The position numbers and the translations under genes are program-made. Positions 1 to 6,415 of a DNA stretch of 8,043 nt are shown here, in pieces (within the stretch, counting starts at the first letter, position 1; every line of letters begins with the position of its first letter). The notes below the pieces were generated by a model. It was not told the origin of the DNA and searched no databases. It was given only the letters and a program-made list of their open reading frames with translations. The stretch comes from Alphaproteobacteria bacterium MarineAlpha3_Bin4. Its GTDB lineage: Bacteria; Pseudomonadota; Alphaproteobacteria; Rhodospirillales; Casp-alpha2. The stretch is from positions 1 to 8,043 of the forward strand of contig PTLJ01000058.1 of the NCBI GenBank assembly GCA_002938045.1. The letters run 5' to 3'.

Positions 1-135
1 GTAGCCGTCCAACGATGGGATTGTTTCGCCCTCATCGAGTTCGACCGTGGTACATTCAACACCGTCCTTGGCCATAAACTCTCTGAATACTCCTGGGTGC
101 TCGATATTGATATGCTGGAAGACGAGAAAGCGCAT
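1..135 (-). CDS. Class I glutamine amidotransferase (GMP-synthase-like), N-terminal 45 codons
   Basis: This is the start of a gene that runs off the left edge. It encodes 45 residues beginning MRFLVFQHINIEHPGVF, with an acidic stretch VELDEGETIPSLDGY at about residues 31-45. The hydrophobic first strand, the QH..IEHPG segment and the ELDEGE..P.LDGYD-type segment are typical of stand-alone type 1 glutamine amidotransferases related to the GMP synthase glutaminase domain; the Cys-His-Glu triad would lie outside the window. The ATG is 9 nt after the stop of the DmdA-like gene. The GAGG ribosome-binding site overlaps that TGA stop, so the two genes are probably co-transcribed and translationally coupled. 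Family members hydrolyse glutamine or gamma-glutamyl compounds, but the substrate cannot be inferred from this fragment. The family call rests on the N-terminus only. Confidence 0.7.
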   Translation of the reverse strand, partial: MRFLVFQHINIEHPGVFREFMAKDGVECTTVELDEGETIPSLDGY

Positions 136-144
136 GGTCAAACC

Positions 145-1293
145 TCAAGCTTGCGCGGTCTGCATTTTTTGGTGAAAAGGAAGCGGTGAAACGGTGCCAG
201 TCACAGGTCCGTCAACTGTCTCGACGATCAGTTCCTGTCCCAATTCGGTGGCGTCAACAGAGAGTATGGCAAGTGCCAGGTTCGCTTCCATGCGCGGCGA
301 ATAGATAGCACTGGTGACGTTGCCAACAGTTTCGCCGTCGCGGATGATGGGCCAGCGCCGAATGTTGGCGCTGATCATCGGCGAGCCACTCAACTTGAGA
401 CCGACCAGGCGACGACGGACGCCCTCCGCGGCGATTTTCTTGAGTGAAGTCTTGCCAATAAAGTCCGCGTCCTGATCCAGGTCGAGCAAGCGCTCAAGAT
501 TGATCTCGAAGGGGTTATTTTTGATTGTCATGTCGGCACCGTAAGAAAGTATTCCAGCCTCGATCCGGCGGATTGTGTTCGGTGCTGCGGGGGCGATTTC
601 GAAAGGCTCGCCGGCCTCCATTATCGTCTCCCATACGGCATCACCATAGTTGCTATCGCGAAGAAAAACTTCATAACCACGCTCCCCGCTCCAACCTGTA
701 CGCGAGACGATCACCGGCGCGCCGGCCAGCGTTGTCTGGATGAATCGGAAGTACGCGAGATCGGCGATCCCGGCCCCGAGCAGCGCAACCATTACATCCG
801 TCGCCTTAGGACCCTGGATTTGCAGAGGCGATACGTCGGGCTCACCAATCTTAACATCCATGCCGGCGTGAATGGCAACGCCGCGGGCCCAAAACAGAAT
901 GTCGGAATCGGCTAGCGACAGCCAGAAGTGGTCATCACCCAGTTTCAACAGTATGGGGTCGTTAAGAATACCGCCTTCGTTGTCGGTCAGGAGCAAGTAT
1001 TTGCACTGGCCGATCTTGCACGCTGAGAGGTCTCGCGGCGTCAAATATTGCACGAAACGGGCTGCATCGGGCCCCGTGATCTCTACTTGGCGTTCTCCGG
1101 CCACATCCCAGAGGGTGACGTCGTTGACTAATTTCCAGAAGTCTGCCTCTGGGCTTTCGAAAAAGGCCGGCATGAACATATGATTGTAGGTCGTGTAGGA
1201 TTTATAGCCCCAGCGCCGTGTCGCGTTGAAGAACGGTGACACATGGATTCGGGTGCCGAAACTGATCTTCGGTTGTGTCTCGATCGTCGTCAT
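145..1293 (-). CDS. GcvT/DmdA-family tetrahydrofolate-dependent aminomethyltransferase or demethylase
   Basis: The predicted protein has 382 residues if it starts at the ATG at 1291-1293, which has GAGGAA about 10 nt upstream. A GTG at 1342-1344 would add 17 residues, but with a poorer ribosome-binding site and a tail not expected in the family. Motifs seen: TYNHM (35-39), ERQVEITGPDAA (67-78), TPRDLS (85-90), NDPILLKL (111-118), GWSGERGYEVF (200-210), RRIEAGILSYGADM (242-255) and FIGK (278-281). The order and spacing fit the GcvT fold, whose members bind tetrahydrofolate and take a methyl or methylene group from an amine or sulfonium. From memory, the ERQVEI..PDAA to NDPILLKL stretch resembles DMSP demethylase DmdA more than glycine-cleavage T protein, and the length fits both. 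It is the first gene of a minus-strand pair with a glutamine amidotransferase and is divergent from the acyl-CoA operon. The family is secure; true DmdA activity is inference. Sarcosine or dimethylglycine demethylation are alternatives. Confidence 0.85.
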   Translation of the reverse strand: MTTIETQPKISFGTRIHVSPFFNATRRWGYKSYTTYNHMFMPAFFESPEADFWKLVNDVTLWDVAGERQVEITGPDAARFVQYLTPRDLSACKIGQCKYLLLTDNEGGILNDPILLKLGDDHFWLSLADSDILFWARGVAIHAGMDVKIGEPDVSPLQIQGPKATDVMVALLGAGIADLAYFRFIQTTLAGAPVIVSRTGWSGERGYEVFLRDSNYGDAVWETIMEAGEPFEIAPAAPNTIRRIEAGILSYGADMTIKNNPFEINLERLLDLDQDADFIGKTSLKKIAAEGVRRRLVGLKLSGSPMISANIRRWPIIRDGETVGNVTSAIYSPRMEANLALAILSVDATELGQELIVETVDGPVTGTVSPLPFHQKMQTAQA

Positions 1294-1326
1294 CTGCCGT
1301 AATTTCCTCGCTTGCGATATAGCTTC

Positions 1327-1391
1327 ATTGACAAGTCGCGCCACTGCATACCACCGCTTTCTCGCTTATTGCATTCGTGATATTTGTCAAT
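1327..1391. repeat. Inverted 8-bp repeat ATTGACAA / TTGTCAAT in the divergent control region
   Basis: ATTGACAA at 1327-1334 has an exact reverse complement, TTGTCAAT, at 1384-1391, with 49 nt between the arms. The right arm contains the candidate -35 of the plus-strand operon. The left arm lies in the presumed leader of the DmdA-like gene. Two mirrored half-sites in a divergent region could be paired regulator sites, but 8 bp is short enough to arise by chance. Confidence 0.3.
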
Positions 1392-1412
1392 CGAAATCAA
1401 ACGGTTGATAAA
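1384..1412 (+). promoter_or_regulatory. Candidate sigma-70-type promoter for the acyl-CoA operon
   Basis: TTGTCA at 1384-1389 (5 of 6 to TTGACA) is followed after 17 nt by GATAAA at 1407-1412 (4 of 6 to TATAAT). This would place the transcript start near 1419, about 30 nt before the synthetase ATG. A short inverted repeat, ATCAA-N4-TTGAT at 1396-1409, covers the spacer and overlaps the -10, where a repressor could sit. This is a consensus match by eye. No comparable minus-strand promoter was found for the DmdA-like gene. Confidence 0.4.
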
Positions 1413-1447
1413 GGGAACGGCGCAAACTGCCGACGGGGAGGGACCGC

Positions 1448-3079
1448 ATGAGCGAGGAAAACATCTTCGAACGTGATCTCGATCAGACCGTCGCCAACCA
1501 CCAGACCCAGACGCCGCTTAGCTTTCTAGCCTGGGCCGCCTCCGTCTACCCGGACAAGGCCGCCGTTATCCACGGCGACAAATCCTATACCTACGCGGAA
1601 TTCGATACCCGTTGCCGGCGACTGGCTTCGGCGCTCAAGGGTCGGGGCATTGGCCTCGGCGACACTGTAGCGGTGATGGCTCCCAATTCACCGCCGATGC
1701 TGGAAGCGCATTACGGGGTGCCGATGATTGGCGCGGTCCTTAACGCACTCAACTTTCGTCTCGACGGTAAATCGATCGCATTTATCCTCGAACACGGAGA
1801 GGCTAGCGTTCTGATCACCGATCGCGAGTTGTCACCGACGATTAAACAAGCGCTAGACGAGATAGAGCACGAAATCATCGTCATCGACATCGACGACCCA
1901 CTCGTAAATAGTGGCGAACTATTGGGAGAGAAGGACTACGAAAGTTTCCTTGATGAAGGTAACTCTGACTTCCGCTGGGAAACGCCGAACGATGAGTGGC
2001 AGGCAATCTCCCTCAACTACACCTCGGGCACAACGGGCAACTCAAAGGGCGTCGTCTATCACCACCGCGGCGCGTACCTCAACGCACTCGGCCAAATTGT
2101 AGTCATGGGGCTGAACCGCGAAAGCGTGTACTTGTGGACGCTGCCGATGTTCCACTGCAACGGCTGGTGCTTTACCTGGGCAGTGACTGCCATCGGGGGC
2201 ACCCACGTCTGCCTTCGCAGCGTCGATCCAGGGCAGATCTTCCCGATTATCCGGGACCACGGCGTTACCCACATGTGTGGCGCGCCGATCGTGCTTAACA
2301 TGCTGGTCCATGCGCCGGACGACGTGAAAACAGCCTTTCCGCAGACGGTCGAGGTGGCAACCGGAGGGGCTGCGCCGCCGAGCGCTGTTATCGAAGGGAT
2401 GGAACGCCTTGGCTTCAATGTCACCCACCTATACGGCTTGACTGAGAGCTATGGGCCTTCGACCTTTTGCGCCTGGCAGACGCCCTGGGACAGCCTTGAT
2501 GCCGACCGCCAAGCCGCCGAGATGGCGCGCCAAGGGGTTCGTTATCCGACCCTTTCCGAGCAGACCGTAATGGATCCCGAGACGATGACTGAAGTGCCGG
2601 CTGACGGAGAGAGCATGGGCGAGTTGATGTTACGCGGGAATACGGTGATGAAGGGTTACCTTAAGAACCCCGAGGCCACCGAGGCCGTGTTTTCAGGCGG
2701 CTGGTTCCACACCGGCGATCTGGGCGTACTGCACCCCGACGGCTATGTCGAGATTAAGGACCGCTCGAAAGACATCATCATTTCTGGTGGCGAGAACATC
2801 TCCAGCCTTGAAATTGAGGATGTACTTTATAAGCACCCGGAGGTTATGGAAGCCGCCGTCGTTGCCAAGCCGCACGAAAAGTGGGGTGAGACCCCGTGTG
2901 CCTTCGTCACCCTCAAACCTGATGCAGGCGACGTTGCCGAGGCAAATATTATTGGCTGGTGTCGCGATAATATGGCCCACTTTAAGGCCCCGACGGAGGT
3001 TGTTTTTGGTCCGCTGCCAAAGACCTCTACCGGAAAAATTCAGAAATTCGTTCTGCGTGAACAGGTGCGGGGGGATTGA
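1448..3079 (+). CDS. AMP-forming acyl-CoA synthetase (LvaE/DmdB-like fatty-acid CoA ligase)
   Basis: A 543-residue ANL-superfamily ligase that uses ATP and CoA to activate a carboxylic acid as its CoA thioester. Conserved elements are intact: phosphate-binding loop YTSGTTGNSKG (191-201), FHCNGW (235-240), adenine-binding YGLTESYG (329-336), HTGDLG (421-426), hinge region DRSKDIIISGGENIS (438-452) and the catalytic lysine in PKTSTGK (K530). Length and motifs match the medium-chain or short-chain fatty-acyl-CoA ligase group that includes 3-methylmercaptopropionyl-CoA ligase DmdB and levulinyl-CoA ligase LvaE. GGAGG ends 6 nt before the ATG, a strong ribosome-binding site. It is the first gene of the operon and lies 6 nt before the SDR gene. 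No signal peptide is seen, so it is probably cytoplasmic. Function class is secure; the acid substrate is unknown. A DmdB role is possible given the DmdA-like neighbour, and an LvaE-like role fits the rest of the operon better. Confidence 0.93.
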   Translation: MSEENIFERDLDQTVANHQTQTPLSFLAWAASVYPDKAAVIHGDKSYTYAEFDTRCRRLASALKGRGIGLGDTVAVMAPNSPPMLEAHYGVPMIGAVLNALNFRLDGKSIAFILEHGEASVLITDRELSPTIKQALDEIEHEIIVIDIDDPLVNSGELLGEKDYESFLDEGNSDFRWETPNDEWQAISLNYTSGTTGNSKGVVYHHRGAYLNALGQIVVMGLNRESVYLWTLPMFHCNGWCFTWAVTAIGGTHVCLRSVDPGQIFPIIRDHGVTHMCGAPIVLNMLVHAPDDVKTAFPQTVEVATGGAAPPSAVIEGMERLGFNVTHLYGLTESYGPSTFCAWQTPWDSLDADRQAAEMARQGVRYPTLSEQTVMDPETMTEVPADGESMGELMLRGNTVMKGYLKNPEATEAVFSGGWFHTGDLGVLHPDGYVEIKDRSKDIIISGGENISSLEIEDVLYKHPEVMEAAVVAKPHEKWGETPCAFVTLKPDAGDVAEANIIGWCRDNMAHFKAPTEVVFGPLPKTSTGKIQKFVLREQVRGD

Positions 3080-3085
3080 TTCGCA

Positions 3086-3853
3086 ATGAGAGAGCTTTTT
3101 TCGCTTGCGGGTCAGGTGGCGCTAGTGACAGGCGCGTCAGGAGGCCTCGGCGCCCATTTTGCCCAAGTCCTTGCTACCGCCGGTGCGACCGTTGCCGTCG
3201 CCGCTCGACGTGACGACCGGGTCGCCGCAGTGGTCTCCGAGATCGTGTCAACCGGTGGCCGAGCGCTGGCTGTAAGCCTGGACGTGACCAACCCGGAAAG
3301 TGTCGCCGGCGCGTTCGACGTTACCGAACAAGATGCAGGGCTGGTCACGGTGGTGGTCAACAATGCTGGCATCGTCGGCGGTGAGAGGGCGCTCGACGTC
3401 TCGGAGTCCGAATGGGACCGAGTAATCGATACCAACCTGAAAGGGGCATGGGTGGTAGCGCAGGAGGCGGCGAGACGGATGATTGCAGCTAATATCGGCG
3501 GCTCGATAGTTAACATTGCGTCGATCCTAGGGTTTCGGGTTTCGGGTCGTATCGCGCCCTATGCCATTTCTAAAGCCGGTGTCGTCCAGATGACGAAGGC
3601 CCTAGCACTGGAGTGGTCCCGCTACAATATTCGCGTGAATGCCCTCGCGCCGGGCTACGTGGAGACCGACATCAACCGAGAATTTCTTAAAAGCGACGCT
3701 GGCGCCAAATTGATCAGACGCATCCCACAGCGGCGGATCGGACGGCCCGAGGACTTGGATGGGTCGCTTCTGCTGCTGGCGTCAGACGCGTCCGGCTACA
3801 TGACCGGTTCCATAATTCCCGTCGATGGCGGGCATCTGGTAAGCTCGTTGTAG
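3086..3853 (+). CDS. SDR-family NAD(P)-dependent oxidoreductase (LvaD-like 4-oxo/3-oxoacyl-CoA reductase candidate)
   Basis: A 255-residue classical short-chain dehydrogenase. It shows the cofactor motif TGASGGLG (15-22), D67 after the fourth strand, NNAG (92-95) and the complete catalytic set N117, S146, Y159 and K163, followed by NALAPGYVETD (185-195) and the usual C-terminal SGYMTGSIIPVDGGH segment. Two arginines after the second strand (R41-R42) favour NADP(H) over NAD(H). The ATG is 6 nt after the synthetase stop; a G-rich run (GGGGGG) about 11 nt upstream could serve as ribosome-binding site. By position it would act on the CoA thioester made by the synthetase. In the levulinate pathway the corresponding LvaD reduces the 4-oxo group to a 4-hydroxyl before phosphorylation. 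SDR subfamilies are hard to assign by eye, so the reduction step is inferred from context. Confidence 0.9.
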   Translation: MRELFSLAGQVALVTGASGGLGAHFAQVLATAGATVAVAARRDDRVAAVVSEIVSTGGRALAVSLDVTNPESVAGAFDVTEQDAGLVTVVVNNAGIVGGERALDVSESEWDRVIDTNLKGAWVVAQEAARRMIAANIGGSIVNIASILGFRVSGRIAPYAISKAGVVQMTKALALEWSRYNIRVNALAPGYVETDINREFLKSDAGAKLIRRIPQRRIGRPEDLDGSLLLLASDASGYMTGSIIPVDGGHLVSSL

Positions 3854-3876
3854 AATGGTCTAACGAGGGGACTACC

Positions 3877-4201
3877 GTGCCGAGCGCTAACCGAGATAGG
3901 GTGACGCTCCATTACGAGGATATTGGAACCGGCCGACCGGTGTTGTTCCTGCGCGAATGCGGAGGCGACTACCGCAGTTGGGCACAGCAAGAGACGATGC
4001 AGTCCTCTGATTACCACTGTATCGTTGTGCGCGCGCGGTTATCCGCTGTCGGATGTGCCCGACGACACGAACCAATACATCCAGGACATCGCCATAGCCG
4101 ACACGCTCTACCTGCTCGATCATCTGGGGCTGGTGACGTCGCTTTTGGTCGGACTGAGCATGGGTGTTCTGCACAACGGCCACAACACGGCAGCGGAATG
4201 A
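3877..4201 (+). pseudogene. Broken alpha/beta hydrolase: frameshifted and lacking its C-terminal half
   Basis: The reading starts at GTG 3877, with GAGGGG 6 nt upstream, and encodes MPSANRDRVTLHYEDIGTG, then RPVLFLRECGGDYRSWAQQ. This is the N-terminal strands and oxyanion-loop region of an alpha/beta hydrolase, although an Arg stands where such proteins usually have the loop His. After about 4021-4029 the homology moves to the second frame: CARGYPLSDVPDD, DIAIADTLYLLDHLGL and the nucleophile elbow GLSMG. One extra base near GTTGTGCG would explain the shift. After GLSMG the frame gives unrelated residues and ends at TGA 4199-4201, where a normal protein would continue for about 150 residues with the catalytic Asp and His. 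The gene is therefore broken twice. The first frame alone would run on to about 4212 as nonsense. It sits between the SDR and ACAD genes, so the intact ancestor probably belonged to the pathway. Frame disruption is seen directly; the normal length is family knowledge. Confidence 0.8.
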
Positions 4202-4208
4202 GGGGCGA

Positions 4209-5408
4209 ATGAATTTCACGCTTTCTCCAGAAGTCGAGCAAATCCAAGAGCGCATCCGCGCCTTTGTCGCCGAGCGCATTATGCCGCTTGAGAACGATCC
4301 TGCCTCTTTTGACGATCACGAGAACATCCGCGAAGAGTTGCTAAAGGGCTTGCGTGATGAAGCCCGCTCGCAAGGCTTATGGGCACTCTCGATGCCGAAA
4401 GAGCGTGGCGGCGGCGGCCTCGACACGATCGGCATGGCGGCATGTTACGAAGAAATGGCGCGTTCCATTTTCGGCCCCGTTGTTTTCAACGCTGCAGCTC
4501 CTGACGACGGCAACATGTTCGTCCTTAACCGTGTCGCCACAGAGGAGCAGAAAGATAAGTGGCTGCAGCCGATCATCGATGGCGAGGTACGATCTTCCAT
4601 TGTTATTACCGAACCGCAGCCGGGCGCCGGCTCTGATCCAGCCGGGATGATGCAGACGATTGCGGAGAAGAAGGGCGATACGTGGGTCATAAATGGTCAT
4701 AAATGGTTCATTACCGGTGCACAGGGGGCTGACCATTTCATACTCTTAGCGCGCACCTCCGATGAGCCTAGGCGCGAGCTCACCACTTTCCTATTTCATA
4801 GTAGCCAACCAGGCTGGGAGATCATACGGCGGATCCCAATCATGGGCCCGGAGGAGCATGGCGGCCACTGCGAACTTAGGTTCAATGGCTTAGAAATCCC
4901 CGACGGGGATCGATTGATGGACATCGGTCGCGGTATGAAGTGCGTGCAGGTTCGTTTGGGCACTGCGCGCTTGACCCATTGTATGCGTTGGCTCGGGATG
5001 GCAAAGCGTGCGCTCGAAATTGCCAACGACTACATCTCTGAGCGGCAATCGTTCGGCATTAAATTGGCCGAACGTGAATCCGTGCAATTGATGCTGGGCG
5101 AGGCAGCTATGGCCATTCATACAGGCCGATTGCTGGTCATGAGCGCGGCTTGGAAGCTCGATCAAGGGGACTTCGCTCGCACCGAGGTGGCTATGGCAAA
5201 GATCGCCGTCGCCGACACTCTTCACAAGGCCGTTGATACAGCGATCCAGCTATGCGGGGCAAAGGGCTATTCTAAGGATACGCTATTGGAATGGATGTAC
5301 CGCTACGCACGTCAGGCGCGCTTGGTCGACGGCGCATCCGAGGTCCACAAGATGGTTCTAGCCCGGCATTTCGCGGAGCGCGGATTGGATTTCTGGTCAT
5401 GGAGTTAA
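4209..5408 (+). CDS. Acyl-CoA dehydrogenase, ACAD10/11-like (LvaC-like)
   Basis: A 399-residue flavoprotein of the acyl-CoA dehydrogenase family: helical N-terminal domain (1 to about 125), beta domain with ITEPQPGAGSDP (133-144) and WVINGHKWFITGA (159-171), then a C-terminal helical domain with ARLTHCMRWLGMAKRA (253-268), QLCGAKG (347-353) and VDGASEVH (373-380). Where medium-chain enzymes carry the catalytic Glu of YEGT, this protein has Asp (D374). Asp there, with the EVH that follows, is characteristic of the ACAD10/11 group and of kinase-linked bacterial relatives such as LvaC. Those enzymes can eliminate phosphate from 4-phosphoacyl-CoA rather than only dehydrogenate. The start at ATG 4209 has GAGGGG just upstream and gives a normal N-terminus. 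A start at 4164 would add 15 atypical residues overlapping the hydrolase remnant. The last 10 nt overlap the kinase gene. Subfamily is well supported; the reaction is inferred from neighbours. Confidence 0.9.
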   Translation: MNFTLSPEVEQIQERIRAFVAERIMPLENDPASFDDHENIREELLKGLRDEARSQGLWALSMPKERGGGGLDTIGMAACYEEMARSIFGPVVFNAAAPDDGNMFVLNRVATEEQKDKWLQPIIDGEVRSSIVITEPQPGAGSDPAGMMQTIAEKKGDTWVINGHKWFITGAQGADHFILLARTSDEPRRELTTFLFHSSQPGWEIIRRIPIMGPEEHGGHCELRFNGLEIPDGDRLMDIGRGMKCVQVRLGTARLTHCMRWLGMAKRALEIANDYISERQSFGIKLAERESVQLMLGEAAMAIHTGRLLVMSAAWKLDQGDFARTEVAMAKIAVADTLHKAVDTAIQLCGAKGYSKDTLLEWMYRYARQARLVDGASEVHKMVLARHFAERGLDFWSWS

Positions 5409-6415
5409 GTGCCGGGAAAACTCGCTCCCGTTTGCAAGACTACATTGCCAGCGTCGCCAACTGTGCTGTGGAAATTACGGAACTGAAGCACCTCTCTGGA
5501 GGTGCCATCCAGGATAACTGGGCCGTCAATTTAACAGTAGCGGAAGGTGAGTGGGTTGGCAGCCATGAACTTGTACTGCGCCGTGATGCGCCTTCGGGCG
5601 TTGCTGCGAGTCACGGAAGGGCGCATGAATATCAACTCCTGAAGGCGGCGCACTCAGCCGGTGTTCAGGTGCCAGAACCGTGTTTCTTGTGTACCGACAC
5701 GAGCATTCTTGGCAGACCATTCTTCCTCATGCACCGGATCAGCGGTGAAGCGTCTGGCTATTTGTTGGTCAAGGGGAATGATGATCCGGGTCTAGCCCGC
5801 AAGCTAGGTCTTAACCTGGCGCGTCTCCACAGCATCCAACCTCCTAGGAACGACCTCGTTTTCCTTGGCTCGGCTCCAAACGACCCGGCGCTGGCAGCGG
5901 TTGAACGCTACCGTGGCTACATTGATTCGTTGGATTGGCCAATGCCAGTTCTAGAATGGGGCCTAACGTGGTTGGTGGCTGAAGCTCCCACGCCTGGTAA
6001 GCCAGTTCTTTGTCACCGCGATTACCGCACTGGCAACTACATGGTCGACTGTGGCGAATTGACCGGCGTCCTCGATTGGGAGTTCGCCGGTTGGGGTGAT
6101 CGGCACGAGGATTTAGGCTGGTTCTGTGCCAAGTGTTGGCGGTTTGGTGCAACCGGTCGGGAGGCCGGTGGCATCTCAGAACGTGCACCTTTTTACGAGG
6201 GCTACGAGGCTGAGGCCGGAACCGCCATCGATCCAAAAGCTGTCGCCTATTGGGAAGTAATGGCCCACGTACGTTGGGCGGTGATCGCGGCGCAACAGGC
6301 GGCGCGGCACATCTCAGGCATCGAGCCATCGTTGGAGTTAGCTTTGACTGGTCATGTGATCCCCGAGTTAGAACTCGAAATTCTGAAAATGACATTGGAT
6401 AGTGGCCATGCGTGA
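5399..6415 (+). CDS. APH-fold phosphotransferase (LvaA-like acyl-CoA hydroxyl kinase candidate)
   Basis: A 338-residue kinase of the aminoglycoside phosphotransferase/choline kinase fold. Visible elements are the nucleotide-loop region LSGGAIQDNW (32-41), strand ELVLRRD (57-63), where Arg occupies the usual Lys region, PFFLMHRISGE (107-117), GLNLARLHSI (137-146), the catalytic loop HRDYRTGN (H206, D208, N213) and metal-binding DWE (D226 in VLDWEFAGWGD). This type is the N-terminal domain of ACAD10 and ACAD11 and the stand-alone LvaA, which phosphorylate the 4-hydroxyl of hydroxyacyl-CoA; antibiotic resistance is very unlikely in this context. The ATG at 5399 overlaps the dehydrogenase end by 10 nt with only a weak ribosome-binding site, pointing to translational coupling. 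An upstream in-frame ATG at 5291 lies within the dehydrogenase gene and is rejected. The stop overlaps the DUF6285-like start. Kinase fold is secure; substrate is inferred. Confidence 0.9.
   Translation: MELSAGKTRSRLQDYIASVANCAVEITELKHLSGGAIQDNWAVNLTVAEGEWVGSHELVLRRDAPSGVAASHGRAHEYQLLKAAHSAGVQVPEPCFLCTDTSILGRPFFLMHRISGEASGYLLVKGNDDPGLARKLGLNLARLHSIQPPRNDLVFLGSAPNDPALAAVERYRGYIDSLDWPMPVLEWGLTWLVAEAPTPGKPVLCHRDYRTGNYMVDCGELTGVLDWEFAGWGDRHEDLGWFCAKCWRFGATGREAGGISERAPFYEGYEAEAGTAIDPKAVAYWEVMAHVRWAVIAAQQAARHISGIEPSLELALTGHVIPELELEILKMTLDSGHA

Noticed and set aside
145..1293. Glycine cleavage system T protein (gcvT)
   Set aside because: No gcvH or gcvP nearby, and the NDPILLKL and ERQVEI stretches fit the DmdA-like branch better.
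3532..3548. Short tandem repeat GGGTTTC in the SDR gene
   Set aside because: Only about two copies, in frame, coding an ordinary stretch just after the catalytic serine; no sign of a repeat array.
4164..4208. Extended start of the acyl-CoA dehydrogenase at ATG 4164
   Set aside because: The added residues overlap the hydrolase remnant and do not look like the family N-terminus; ATG 4209 has its own ribosome-binding site.
4685..4706. Tandem 10-bp direct repeat GGTCATAAAT inside the acyl-CoA dehydrogenase gene
   Set aside because: It encodes the conserved family segment WVINGHKWFI, so the residues are ancestral and the repetition is coincidental.
5291..5398. Extended start of the kinase gene at ATG 5291
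   Set aside because: It would overlap the conserved C-terminus of the dehydrogenase by over 100 nt, and the added residues are Arg-rich out-of-frame sequence.
5399..6415. Aminoglycoside resistance gene
   Set aside because: The fold and HRDxxxxN loop are shared, but the operon context with CoA-metabolism genes and the ACAD10/11-like pairing point to a metabolic kinase.
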